From Kalmanozyma brasiliensis GHG001 (taxonomy: Eukaryota; Basidiomycota; Ustilaginomycetes; Ustilaginales), in contig NW_015961970.1 in assembly GCF_000497045.1 (NCBI RefSeq), positions 1,364,802-1,428,801 on the forward strand: a DNA stretch of 64,000 bases. The letters are read 5' to 3'. The position numbers were made by a program, and so were the translations under genes. The notes below the pieces were generated by a model. It was not told the origin of the DNA and did no database searches. It saw only the letters and a program-made list of their open reading frames with translations. Below, piece by piece: positions 49,701-60,100 of the stretch (positions are counted from its first letter, which is position 1; each line of letters begins with the position of its first letter).

Positions 49701-49879
49701 CTCGGGACAAGACCCCTCAGGGCGTTCGCGAGAGCTCCAGACAGGACAGTTCTGGGACTAAGTCGGATCCCAGGTCAGAACGATTCGATCGAACAGGAAG
49801 CAGCACCGGCGGAACAGCATTAGTTGTGTATGGAGAAGACGAGAGCGATTCCGACTCGACGACCGGAGCCGGTCACTGA
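46727..49879 (+). CDS. NAD/NADH kinase (Utr1-type, cytosolic)
   Basis: 1050 residues, ATG at 46727. The catalytic core spans about 290-740. It contains GGDGT at 431-435 (the ATP/NAD-binding motif), FALGSLGFLTNFDF, LVVDRGPSPYVSLLE, ADGLCISTPTGSTAYSLSAGG from 622, and FDGRGRVELKQGD. These are the conserved motifs of NAD kinases that phosphorylate NAD to NADP. Fungi have Utr1/Yef1-like and mitochondrial Pos5 forms; the long Ser-rich N terminus without a presequence favours the Utr1 type. A 75-residue insert separates RMRFTATVYRATLP from FEVLNDLVVD. The C-terminal 300 residues are disordered, acidic then Ser/Arg-rich. Both extensions are much longer than in yeast. Confidence 0.92.
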   Translation: MSGPTKASEHPIRTASEAEQSNHTTQPTLLNPGMATNPTSGLTMLAPPRPCSSRVSSSSFQDTTDSAASSMTSQNDDPAEPINQTHAKVHDMSSLPHARNSDQASNSLSSPCFVHSYLDRGVALGESLKKQRRQLGRQRARRSRNSRQSQSDVASADDDASPRPQRSRSQPLLEDNQGAAFSGPSASSSIPSNASQTSTGEQDPSSSDAASTSARRSTERASARVRIRTSSDDDEDGDDDDDDRDADNTAHQPLSDQDSSYGSSYSYSTDEEDSDKVRSLTRQLAETAVGVREMSKQLGRARVKSTIQSVMIITKARDNHLIKLTRELAIWLMTTPRNGKDTGLIVYVDSQLRQSKRFDAEGIRKEYPHLFDSRPPKRTPSLSSSFSSSAASAPDNNGGFNRGEGGNQLRFWNSDMCSRSPHLFDFVVTLGGDGTVLFCSWLFQRIVPPVMPFALGSLGFLTNFDFKAYRDVMKSALDDGIRVNLRMRFTATVYRATLPSSSSADRHRRQAIKSGKTGEIILNSVKNCGWDAIESQNPDSTHRPRSELRPDDEVELPSMDKKSTRKSKGGKKCRDKEIMCFSTRPVETFEVLNDLVVDRGPSPYVSLLEVFGDEHHMTTAQADGLCISTPTGSTAYSLSAGGSLVHPEIPAILITPICPHTLSFRPMLLPDSMELRIAVPYNSRSTAWASFDGRGRVELKQGDHIKVTASRYPFPTVCAENQSTDWFSSISRTLKWNERQRQKSFVVVEEGAEGDSSNGGGKDKDASSTASPSKMFAKHSRNGDDESSSEDDDDSDEEDEGRKGQGDDDEDGEKFDIDDTSTTVTRSNSPNSHGDGHAHARRRSGQNTPRHANGFPRRSSGPPSLLSSSLPRLTSITSAFAPKSSESQTNANASTPDSLLNSPDRFGLQGPPMPPRAISERHLLSADFRLDGGKAVPSSSKDPNSTPSSAAPKSPTAVEAGPASTSRGARTFESGRSRSTQSKPMTPSSAMARDKTPQGVRESSRQDSSGTKSDPRSERFDRTGSSTGGTALVVYGEDESDSDSTTGAGH

Positions 49880-52524
49880 TGACGACGACGATCTAGAATG
49901 TAACACTGACATCTCGCGCCAATACATCCCACGTGCCTGCCCCCTAAGAGCTCGAAAGCGACTTCCAAGACAGCCCTGTGACCGCCTCGGATGTCGAGGC
50001 GATTCGCGGCTGGATAGAAATTTAGGATCACGAATCAAAGGCCGCAGCTGCAGCACAGCTGGGTGACAGCTCGGCTGCGACACAGGGATGCGCGCAAGAG
50101 AAATGCGCCAACACGCCCGGCAGGCGAAGCCGCGGTGTAAGGCGAAGCGACAGCAAAATTTACCCACGCTACGGGCAAGGCTGCAGGCTCGCTACTGCAG
50201 CAGACGGACTGCGAGGCAGATCAAACAGAACAGATTGTGTGCCTCTGCTAGCACAGCTCATGTGGCGAATTCAACTTGTCGCTTGGACCCTGAAGTTGGT
50301 CGGTCGGTCTTTATTCGAGCTGCGCTGGCGGGGTCTCTGGTCGGAATTGACCCTCCGCACCATGTGCATACCCGCCGTGCAAGGGCGGGAGAGAATCCGA
50401 ACTCATAACAGCGTGCTCCGGTGTCTTGTTGGCGTATCATCCGTGGTGCAACCTCAAACTTGATACGACGCTCGTCTCGCGGATGAAGGAGATCTTTGTG
50501 CCAAGCCGCTGTCTCAAGGCCTCGGCGGGGCTGACGGAATCGGATCGAAAAGGCAATGGAGCTCGAATGCCGCGACCGCTAAGCCACCAAATCGCGGCCG
50601 TGATCTACTGTGGAGATGCGGGCTGCTATCGGCCTGCCAGTCACCGGGGTGCAAAGAATCCCTGGCCCGGCCGCATCTCACGGTTCACAAGGTACAATTC
50701 GACCCGATTGACACTACAGCTCAAACGATCCTCGTCCGTGAGCCTCATTGCGTCGTTCTCGGCAACGGAGATCATTCAGCTTCTGGGTGAAGGTCAGAAG
50801 TGAGCGGTCTATCGGTGCTGTGGCATAAGTGCCGCTTTCCGAACACGAATCCAGCTCCTCTTTCTCTCTCGAGCGATAAAAGGGCAAACTGGAGGATCGC
50901 CCATGAGAGCTGCCATTTTGCCCATCATGTCTCAGATTGATTCTGTTGGTGCACGCTATCCAAGCTCCGCAAGACCACGCTCTTTTTTGTTTCCCAAGGG
51001 TTGGAGCTCCGACGAGCCATTTCTTCCAGGTGCGCATCTCGCGGTTCTTATGGAACGAGGGGCAGGCCTTGGAAACATCATCGAAATCGACGCTAACGCG
51101 TCATGATCGAGTGAGTGGACCCTCGTCGTCGGAATGTCGAGCCGCCAAGCTTACTGCACCACGAGGTCATATCTTGTCATGTTCAAGCCGCACGTCTGTG
51201 CACATTCCTAAGTCGGTTTCAGATTGATGACGATCCGGATCGTCGACTTGCGGCGCTCCTGGCTATTGTTTCAGCACTGAGACAGTCGAGCTCGTGTCCG
51301 GGCAGGCTCACGTCGTCTTATCTTGCCCTGACCATTGTCTGGCAGGCGCAAACATCAAGACAAGCTGGCCGCCATGTTCGAGTTTGCTCAGACGTAGATT
51401 TGCAGCTCATGCCAGTGGGTGGGCTTCATTGTTTCAAGCCGCGTTGCTGTGGCATCTCGGCTTTGCAAGGGCGTTCAAGATCGAAGCGCAGCAACTCTGA
51501 CATTGGGATCCGAAAGTCAATGGCCGGCCAATGTGTATCCATGCAAAGACCTCGTCTACAAATGTAAGCGATCTGCCTTGTCGAGCCGGACTCACCTCGC
51601 TACTGCACGAGGAGGCCATCTCGGGTACGCACGTCTCTCCAACGGCAAGGCGAGATCGACATTTTCTTTTTTCCCGTCGGCGGCCTCTTGAGCGATCAAC
51701 CTCGGTGTCTTGGGGGACTGCCTACCAACAGCTCGTCATCTGCATCACGAGCTCCGAATGCCGGCTGACAACCGTCAGTGTACCAGCCACCTCTCCAACC
51801 CGCAGCACTGGCACCTTTGCAAGGCTCAAGCTGCCAAAGCAGCTCTTCGCTCGACAGCGAAGGCCGGTGTCCTGAGTCAACCGTTGTTGTTCAGAGGGCC
51901 AAGACGGCTCTGCTGTTCGAGAGACGGACTGAACGGCAAAAACGGGTCTCCTTGTCGGCCCAGGCCGCATCGCAGATTGCGGCGCGGAGACGCAACCTCA
52001 GCCTCAGCCTCGGCGCCCATCCTCATGAAATTCAACCAAGCACGTCCAACGCCCTCAGATCTTCCGCGCAAGTGCGCCCGCCTGCAGCCAAAAGGATTCG
52101 GTTGCTAAGGTTATGGATCGAATCCACGGTCGATGATGGTCTTTTCGCTCTTTTCTGCATCAAGTTCTCCATGCTCCACCTCCGATCCATCGCATTCTGC
52201 TCAACCCATGCTGGTGTCAGAACTCGCCTGACATTCGCTTCAGCTCTCAGTGGGCAAGCTAGGATATGAGAGTGTCAACTGCGCTCGCTGACTCTGCTTG
52301 ACCGTGGTTAAGGGCGCGTGTTCGCATACGAAGGCGGTGCTGGGTTTGCGTGTGACTTGCAGGGACCGCGTTGTCAAGCATTCCTGTCTTGCGGTGCTTT
52401 TTTTTTTTCTTTAAATGATTTTGGGTCTTGCTGAGAGACGCGCCTTTGTTGCCAATTTCCAATTTCGTCTCCCCGTCCACAAGCAAAGGCGGTGGGCTGT
52501 GAGGCAAGTCGCGCAGAGTCATGT
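49880..52524. other. 2.6-kb stretch without a recognisable gene
   Basis: Downstream of NAD kinase. Reading frames here are short (at most about 160 codons), overlap in several phases and have no domain, signal peptide or splice-supported continuation I can see. No tRNA, tandem repeat or inverted-repeat termini were seen. An 11-T run is near 52398. It may hold a non-coding RNA, a diverged relic or distal regulatory DNA of the gene at 53623. Confidence 0.45.
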
Positions 52525-53622
52525 CGAGTGACCGGCAAAGAGAGCGAGAAAGGCGTCTCTCTGCTGTCACTTTGATTCTGTTTCGCTGCTGCAAGCTTGT
52601 AGATCAGCGTCTTGCTGATCCGCGCCAACTGCAGCGCCCTTTTTTAGTCTGATCTGTTGCTTTGCTTTGCTTGCCTCGCCTGCTCGCCTGCCCACTGCTG
52701 ACAGCTCCTCCTCCTCCTCGTCCTGCTTGCTCGCATCATCTTCCTTCATCGCGGTCGTTCGCTGCTCACACCATCTCTTGGAGTCCGGTCGTCCCCCTTC
52801 CCTATCCTCATCCCTCCCGAGTCGCGACCATCTCGTCTGACCTCCCGCCGGTTCTTGCTCTGGGACCCCACCCGATCGCCGAATCGCCTTCATTTTCATT
52901 TCGTGGCACCCCACCTTTGTTCAGCTTGCCCGCCACTTGCAAGAGACAACGCAGTGTGATTTCTGCTTGTTGTTGAACAAATTGTATCCTTGCGATCACC
53001 GACCATCAGCAACCGTTTCATCGCCTACCCACAAAGGAACTCGTCTCCCGCTTGTTCCGACTCACGCTTATCCAGCAAGTCACACCTCTTCGTCAACAAG
53101 CCTCTTTTGTCACGTCTACTCCAGCATCATCAGCATCGCATCACACTGCCGCCTCTGGAGTCAGCAAAACGATCCTGAGTCCACTTCCGCATCGCCCTTT
53201 CATCGACCCCACCGCCAGCACGAATTCCAGCCTCACTCCTCGTGGCGCTTCTCATCTGTCTGCACCTCTGCTTGCAGCTGCGATTCGATCAACACAGCGA
53301 GTCAGCACCACCACGAAGCGTGTATCTCGCGTTCGATCATCCCTCTTCTGCTCCTGGAGTCCAACGCCAATGTCACAGAACAATTCTGCAGGCGCCTAAT
53401 CGTACCACACTCTCGGCAGCAGGCAAGCGCGACGAGTAAGCAAACGCAGCGCCGACCAGTCGCAATCGCATCAAGCTGACCAGGTGCCGTCGAGACCCGC
53501 GACTTTGTCTGAAGCCAGCTCACATCATAGCTCTGGCTCTGCTTTCGACCAAAAAGCTAACTTGCTGAGCCAGCCAAGCTGGCCAGCTTCCCCCTCTCAT
53601 CATACTCACATCGCAGAGAGCC
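52525..53622 (+). promoter_or_regulatory. ATG-depleted, pyrimidine-rich probable 5' leader with one uORF
   Basis: From 52525 to 53369 (845 nt) the + strand has no ATG, and after a single ATG at 53370 there is none again until the start codon at 53623. The sequence is C/T- and CA-rich. The lone ATG opens a 9-codon uORF (53370-53399, ending TAA). Together this looks like a transcribed leader of up to about 1 kb rather than simple promoter DNA. Confidence 0.55.
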
Positions 53623-56439
53623 ATGGGGCCAAGCGGCGCACGAACGGGGATTCCTTTCCCCGGCGCCAGCAGCGCCACCAGCTCAAGTGCCTCCGCACGC
53701 GCGGCGTCCATACCGCGCTCGGTCGCCGATACGATCTCCGAGTCAGGCGAGCCGCCAGAGCATCGTGACATGGATATTGACGCTGAATCAACCGCCTCGT
53801 CCTCACCAAGGCGGACAAATCAGAGCGCAGTCGAACCCTCCACCAGCCTGCCGAGCATCAAGAACTTGTTTGGTCTCGAGCGAAAGGAGCCATTGGCGGC
53901 AGTACGACGTGCAGATGCTCTCTCCGATGACGGCCATTCGTCCATAGGTACTGCTACACCCGGTTCGCCTGCCGTAGCAAACGCATCAGCCCCTTCCCGG
54001 TCGATGGAGCACCGTGGTCATCGCAGTCACGCTAGCACCAGCAGCTTCTCAGAATTCCAATCTGGCCTTTCTCAGAGTTCCAGCTCGTCGTCCCTTGGGC
54101 CCATGCGCACTCGTCACTCTTCGAATGCATCGGGCTCCTACGGTCGAGGTGGACCCCTGGTACCCAGCACGCCGCCTCGCCATACCGGTTCCTCGTCCCA
54201 TCCATTCAGCCCGGAAGAGGGAAGTGCGAGACGGCGGGTCGATTCGCGTTCTCGTCAGGCGCAGGCCCTCAAAGGGCTCATCCTTTCCCCTCCATCGCGA
54301 AGGTTGCCGCTGGACGGTGACGGTCCTTTCTCCGACGTGCATTCGGGCTCGCAACGACGCGGAGGTCATCGTCCTGCCTCTTCTTCCTCCGGCTCGCTTT
54401 CGACGCTTTTTTCGCACATCTCGACCGGCTCCGATCCTGCGCCCATGCTACCACCAGGGTACCCACCTTCCTTGCACACCTCCGAAGAGGGTGTGACGCA
54501 CGAGGGGTGGGGCACTGCCAGCGCCCATTCCAGCAGTACGAGCCCACGTACCAGCTGGCACAGTCGCTCCTCAACGATCGAGTCTGGCGAAGCAGCTTAC
54601 AAGATGATGGGTGGTGAGCGCAACCCGGCTGCGCTTTTACCACCCTTCCGCGAATCGCACTATCCGCCCGGCGAGCCTTCTCGTCCCTCACCGGAACAGC
54701 ACTTCTCCAGCCTGTCGCGTCACAGATCGTTGCGCACTCCAGGCTCTTCTGCAAATTTGCCTGGGTCCGCCAATCGACCTCGTGCGAGGACCATGACACA
54801 TACGGACCGTCCTATCGCACCCTTGCCAAATTCAGATGACCCTGCGAGAAAGCAAAGGCTGGAAGCCGCATCAGAGCTTCTGCGCATGGGGCAGCAGGGC
54901 GGCGACGAAGCACAAGCGATGGGCCCGGGCGGTCGCATGTATTCGCACAAACACAGCATGTCGATGCAGGAACGCGCCCCTCTTCCCGCCGAACTCTACG
55001 AAAATGCCAGCACGGTGCGAACGCATCGACCCAAATCGCATTCCATGTCTGGCCAAGAACCTTTCGATCCGAACATGCTACCGCACCACGGCCCGCCGGG
55101 TATGTCCGCGTCGGGGCCGGGTGCGCCTCCGTTCGATCGAGGAGGACCACCGCCACCACCGGGAGGCGGTCCCGCTATGTTCGATTCCTTCCATCCAAGA
55201 CGTGGTCGGGGCGCTGGCGATGAAGCGATGCGACCTGGTGGCGCCGGCTGGGTGTTCCCGCGCCGTCCCATGCCCACCGATTCGGCCGAAGCGCAGCGCA
55301 ACGCATTCCAGGCGCAGATGATGCGAGGTCAAGGTCTCCCCAGCGTGCCAGATGGGATCATTTCTGCTCAACACGGAGGTGCTTTTGGCGGCGTCCGCGC
55401 AGCCCCCAGCACAACAGGCACCATCGCCTCGGGTCAGGCCAAGTACGAATGTGCATGGTGCGGCAAGCGCTTCTCGCGGCCTTCCAGTCTCAAGATTCAT
55501 CACCACTCGCACACGGGAGAGAAGCCTTTCGTCTGCAACGAGCCGGGCTGCGGTCGATCCTTTAGCGTTCAGTCGAACCTGAGACGCCATCAGAAGTGTC
55601 ACGTTCCCGGCGGTGATCCGTCCGAGATGGGTTCGCCGACTCGTCAGCAGCAAGGACACGTCTCAAGTCGCAGTGACGATGGCTATTGGGCGAGGGGACC
55701 GCCTCCTCCTGCAGCCTCATCGGGAGCGCGAATGAGTCCGATGGCCGGCGGTAGCGGTGGATGGCACCCAGGCCACCCCGGACAGCCAGGTCATCCTGGG
55801 TACGCTCACGGGCCCGCTTCCGGACCCACGCATGGACCCGTGCCAGGCTACGCTATGGGACACGTTCCGCCACCTGGACCCATGCATCCGCAGATGCAAA
55901 TGCAGATGCAGATGCACGGCAAGGACCACCCGCCGCTCTCGCGTTCTGCGTACGAGCCAGGTTCGCGAAGTATGAACACCTGGACCGAAATGCGTCGAGG
56001 CGAGATGCCGCCTCCTGGCTACCGAGACTACGAGCGTGGACCTCCTCCGTCCGATACTTATGGCATGTCGAGTTCGCCGCGTCGGTTCGGGCAGATGCGC
56101 GAACGTCGTTTGTCGGAATCGTCGTCCGTCGAGGAAGAAGAGGAAGACGAGCTGCTGGACGAAGAGGAAGCACTCGCGCGTCCAAGCGGGGAGTCGAATC
56201 GAGGTCGAGCGTACCCGCAAAGCGCTCAGGCTGACCCGGTGACAAAGACGTCTGCGTCCGGCGGAGGAGCCGGAGATTCGAGCGAGGATGAGGCGGACAG
56301 GACGGTGACCATGAAGAGCGGGCCCAGGCCGAGAAGCACGACCGATGCAAGCACTACCTCGAGCCTGCGGGCCGGCGTCAACTCGCTCTTGAACCCAGAG
56401 GATAGGAAGACGGATGCTCGCATCAAGGATGAAGCCTGA
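53623..56439 (+). CDS. C2H2 zinc-finger transcription factor
   Basis: 938 residues, ATG at 53623, preceded by a long ATG-poor leader. The long N-terminal region is Ser/Pro/Gly/His-rich and disordered. Two adjacent C2H2 fingers lie at about 609-661: finger 1 CX2CX12HX3H (CAWCGKRFSRPSSLKIHHHS) and finger 2 CX4CX12HX3H (CNEPGCGRSFSVQSNLRRH), joined by the canonical TGEKP linker. A Gly/Pro/His-rich part with a CARATG repeat (Gln-Met) and an acidic run (EEEEEDELLDEEEE) follow. Two-finger C2H2 regulators of this size are known in smuts, for example Biz1 of Ustilago maydis, which controls cell cycle and appressorium development. Orthology to Biz1 is a guess I cannot test here. Nuclear DNA-binding role is secure; targets are unknown. 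Confidence 0.88.
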   Translation: MGPSGARTGIPFPGASSATSSSASARAASIPRSVADTISESGEPPEHRDMDIDAESTASSSPRRTNQSAVEPSTSLPSIKNLFGLERKEPLAAVRRADALSDDGHSSIGTATPGSPAVANASAPSRSMEHRGHRSHASTSSFSEFQSGLSQSSSSSSLGPMRTRHSSNASGSYGRGGPLVPSTPPRHTGSSSHPFSPEEGSARRRVDSRSRQAQALKGLILSPPSRRLPLDGDGPFSDVHSGSQRRGGHRPASSSSGSLSTLFSHISTGSDPAPMLPPGYPPSLHTSEEGVTHEGWGTASAHSSSTSPRTSWHSRSSTIESGEAAYKMMGGERNPAALLPPFRESHYPPGEPSRPSPEQHFSSLSRHRSLRTPGSSANLPGSANRPRARTMTHTDRPIAPLPNSDDPARKQRLEAASELLRMGQQGGDEAQAMGPGGRMYSHKHSMSMQERAPLPAELYENASTVRTHRPKSHSMSGQEPFDPNMLPHHGPPGMSASGPGAPPFDRGGPPPPPGGGPAMFDSFHPRRGRGAGDEAMRPGGAGWVFPRRPMPTDSAEAQRNAFQAQMMRGQGLPSVPDGIISAQHGGAFGGVRAAPSTTGTIASGQAKYECAWCGKRFSRPSSLKIHHHSHTGEKPFVCNEPGCGRSFSVQSNLRRHQKCHVPGGDPSEMGSPTRQQQGHVSSRSDDGYWARGPPPPAASSGARMSPMAGGSGGWHPGHPGQPGHPGYAHGPASGPTHGPVPGYAMGHVPPPGPMHPQMQMQMQMHGKDHPPLSRSAYEPGSRSMNTWTEMRRGEMPPPGYRDYERGPPPSDTYGMSSSPRRFGQMRERRLSESSSVEEEEEDELLDEEEALARPSGESNRGRAYPQSAQADPVTKTSASGGGAGDSSEDEADRTVTMKSGPRPRSTTDASTTSSLRAGVNSLLNPEDRKTDARIKDEA
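55891..55914 (+). repeat. CARATG hexamer repeat in the C2H2 gene
   Basis: Four hexamers (CAGATG, CAAATG, CAGATG, CAGATG) encode Gln-Met pairs. It is a short in-frame microsatellite likely to vary. Confidence 0.75.
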
Positions 56440-57197
56440 GCTGTGTCCTTTCCTGTCGTCGCCACCGGCATGCATTCCCAATGATCTGTCGCAATACGCA
56501 TCAGGATACCACCTCTGTCATGACTCGTTCTATGCGTATGTGTCCGTGTCCTTGGTGAGTGCTGCGTGTGTCAAGTGAACGCGCGTGCACCTTTTGCAGC
56601 TCTGCGAGCCAACAAACGATTGCTCGAGTCCAAGCGCTGAAGCCACACGAGCCGAGCTGGCGGAGCAGCAAATCATCAGGCGGAAAGCTGCTTTTTCAGG
56701 GTCCAAAAGGGATGCTTCGGATTTCTTCTGGCGGAGTGCGGGCGTGCGTGCGTGATGGCACAGCTGTGAGGAGCTGCGTCTGTTCTCTTCTGGTTGCCGC
56801 GGTTGGCCAAGTCGCGTCGACGCACAATAGCCACACGCTCGCCTTCCCATTGTGTTGGTCTCCTCCTTTCAGTCACACACTCGGTCACACTTGCATTGTC
56901 AGCTTCCATAGAGAGGCATAGGAAGATCCGGTCACGCCGCGCTGTTCAGCTAGCTCTGACACCTCCCACCGCCAGCCACTCGACTGCGCAGCAGCCTGCA
57001 GCCGCACAAAAGGACCATCGTGGGATCTCCTAATCCTACGCACGGTGCACCGCAACCAACAGCCGTTCCCACACCATTGGACGCTGGACTAGAATAGCCT
57101 TCATCACGGGCAAACCTGCATACGCAGACGCAAAGCTTCTTTTCTCGCTCGCTCGGCTGTTGCCTTATTAAACTTAGATCGGCTCCGCTAGTCACGC
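56440..57197. other. Intergenic region between the C2H2 gene and the Sec7-PH gene
   Basis: About 760 bp. The last 440 bp before the ATG at 57198 contain no ATG on the + strand, suggesting a leader of a few hundred bases. No gene is seen. Confidence 0.5.
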
Positions 57198-60100
57198 ATG
57201 TCGTCCACGGCGCATATCCTCAACCAGCATGGCGATGCTGCTTCGCCTCGGCGCACCTCAACCTCGAGCGATCACTCCGAGATCCCCTCCTATCCACGCT
57301 CCGAGATCTCTCCACCACCCTCCGTCTTCGCTGCAACTCCAAATGCAGCTGACACCTATGAGCTTGGCTCAAGCGCAAGCCGCGATCACTCCACAGCTTT
57401 CGTAAACGGCCGTCATCAGCAGCCATCGCGCCCGAACACTGCTAGTTCGAGCGTTTCCTCTACGTCGGCGGGTGCATCATCAAGCAGACGCTTCTCTTTC
57501 TCGCTCGCAAGTGCAAACAGCTCCCGCCACTTCAGGTCGCAGAAGGAGTCTGCACCCTCCCGCATCGGCAGAGACTTTGAAGCCCTGCTCGCCTCGGATG
57601 AGACCTACGTTCTGAGAGATACCGCAAAGGTCGCGTTGGATCCCGAAGACAGCCAAAGGGGTGCGGGTCGAGGGCTTCTTCCAGGCGCTTCGACGAACGA
57701 TCATCGAGTTATCGTTCAACGCCGGAGAGAAGGATCCTCATCCTCCTCGTTGATCCAAGCACTCGACGAAGCGGACGAGGACGAGACCTTCATGGACATC
57801 ACACCGCGACCACCTCAGGCTGATCTCTTTCCGTCCCCTCCGAAGTCCATCCAACCCTCTGGTTCATCTGGCACGCTTCTCAAGTCGGTTTCGGGGCAAT
57901 TTCGCAGCTACGGAACACAGATCCCCGCCTCGCCAGACAGGACCACATCACTGCAACGCCATACTACCCACTCGCCTGGCATGCCTTCCACGTCCTCCAA
58001 AGGGCAGCTTCCTGTCATGTCGACCACGCCGAGCCTCGCGCTACCTCGCGGCTTCGACGGCGGTGACGGCACTGTGCGGGCACGGCCACGCGTCCAGAAC
58101 AGCATCGGGCTGGAACAGGAGATTCACACAGCTCCCGCAAGTCAAAGCAATGGAGTCAATCAGGCTGCCTCGACAGGCACCTTCCGTCAGCGCATGAAGA
58201 AGACGAGTGGCTTCCTTCGAAAATTCCGCAAGGACACTTCGTCCGCTTCCTCGTCGAACGATTCTGGCGCGGCAGGGCGTACTTACTCCTTTGGCTCCAA
58301 CGCTTCCGCCAGCTCCTTGGGTCGATCCGCTGCCACCGAATCGACGCTTGGCATATCGTCCTCTGGTCGCAGAGGCAGCAAGACGAGCGTTTCGAGCCAA
58401 GGCGGCTCTTCCGCTGCTGGCAGCAGCTCCAAGGGTCCTCACTTTGCGTCTACAGAGGGAATCGCCGTCCCAAGCATTCCCGAACGGTTCATGCAGCCGT
58501 CGACGAGCTCCTACTCGAATCTTGCCGTTGCCTCTGCCGCGCCGACGACTGCTGCGCCGGGTCCGCATACTGCAGTAACGCCTGAAACGCAGCACCTCAC
58601 CGTCAAGAGCAAAGCTGGCCTCCGATCCCCGTCGGCACCCTCGACCATGACGGAATGGAGCCCTGACACCAAATTTGCCCTCCCGCAGCGGTCTAGCTCG
58701 CAGGGACACGAAAACAAGAAATCGATTGGCTCGAGCGATTCGACCGGCGCGATTCGTCTGGCTGTGCAGCAGCTGTCAACCCATATGGACGACGCTTGGA
58801 GACAGGCGCCTGCTCCAGCGATCCAGTTGGCGGATCCAAAGCATGCGCCTGCGCCGAAACAGTCATGGGCAGATTCGCCTCAATTGCCAGGTCTCGATAT
58901 TCAGCGCTATAAGGAGCGATCAGGCAGCTTTCTGGAAGAGCCAGACATCGTGCCCAGCGAGGCTCGTGACGACACCCACTCGGAATCCCGTCCGGCCGCT
59001 CGCCCTCCCCGCGTATTCTCGTATTCGGACTCGGCAGCGCATGCAGACTCATCCGCGGACTCGAACAACGAAGCTACAGGTCTCGGCATCCACCATGACC
59101 CCTCTGCTGCAAACGAAACGATCCGACGGGCTAACTTAGCAAGCTCGTCTCTGGATTCGACTCGTAGCAGCCAGCGCAACTTGATCGATCCACTTGCTGA
59201 GAGAGCACCTCGCAAAACGGCTGGTTCTGGCGCCAGCGTCGTCAGCATGCGATCATTCGAGACAGCCGCCGAGAGCGCTGGTCTCAATAGCGCCGGGCCT
59301 CAGCTCAACTCGTTTGTTCTGCCGTCGAACGAAAGGCACGTGGGAGGCGATGATGCGCGCGCAGCGTCCCCGAATGTCTTGTACGATCGGTTCAAGAGCT
59401 CAACCCCAGTCGACGCCGTGCAGACCAAGTCGGCGGTTGCCGTTGCAGGCCGTCGTCTCAAGCAAGACGACAGGGACGAGCCGCGACTCTCTGATGATCA
59501 GGAGCTCAGCATTCGGCTCGTCACCAGGCCCTCGAACACCAGCGAGCTCAGCCCCGATTCCGATGGCCACGAAAACAGCACTACCGCCATTGTCACTGCC
59601 CCTGCTTCGCCCGATGTGGGTTCGACCGCTCTGCCCAAGATGGTCGAGCTGTCCGAAGCGTCATTTCTGCGACCGGGACGCAACGGCAATCTGAGTCGGT
59701 CCCCTTCGATGAGGTCAGGAACCGTCAAAGCTGGCAGCGCAGCCCGCCTTGCGACCCAAGCCGCGCGCAGAAGCCCTTCGCCGAAGCCGTTGCCGCCGTC
59801 TCCTGCCAAGCCGAGCCCTGAAACGGCTGCTGCGTCCTCCACGAACGGGGACGCGAGTGGCGCCAATTCAATAGCCGCATCCGCACAAGAGCTGGCAGCC
59901 AAATGTTGGCAAGAAGACGCGACCTTTGTCAAGCGAGAAAAGATCGCAGAGTGGCTCGGCGGTCTCGGCTTGGTCAACCGTGCAGCACGTGGCTACTACT
60001 TTGCCAACTTTGACTTCAGTGGGTTGAGGCTCGACGTCGCCTTCCGTCGACTCTGCGACAAGCTCTTCTTGCGAGCCGAGACGCAGCAGATCGACCGCAT

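Noticed and set aside
51115..51660. Possible diverged repeat pair (about 51140-51200 and 51575-51640) as a transposon relic
   Set aside because: Similarity is short and gapped, with no terminal repeats, target-site duplication or coding remnant visible.
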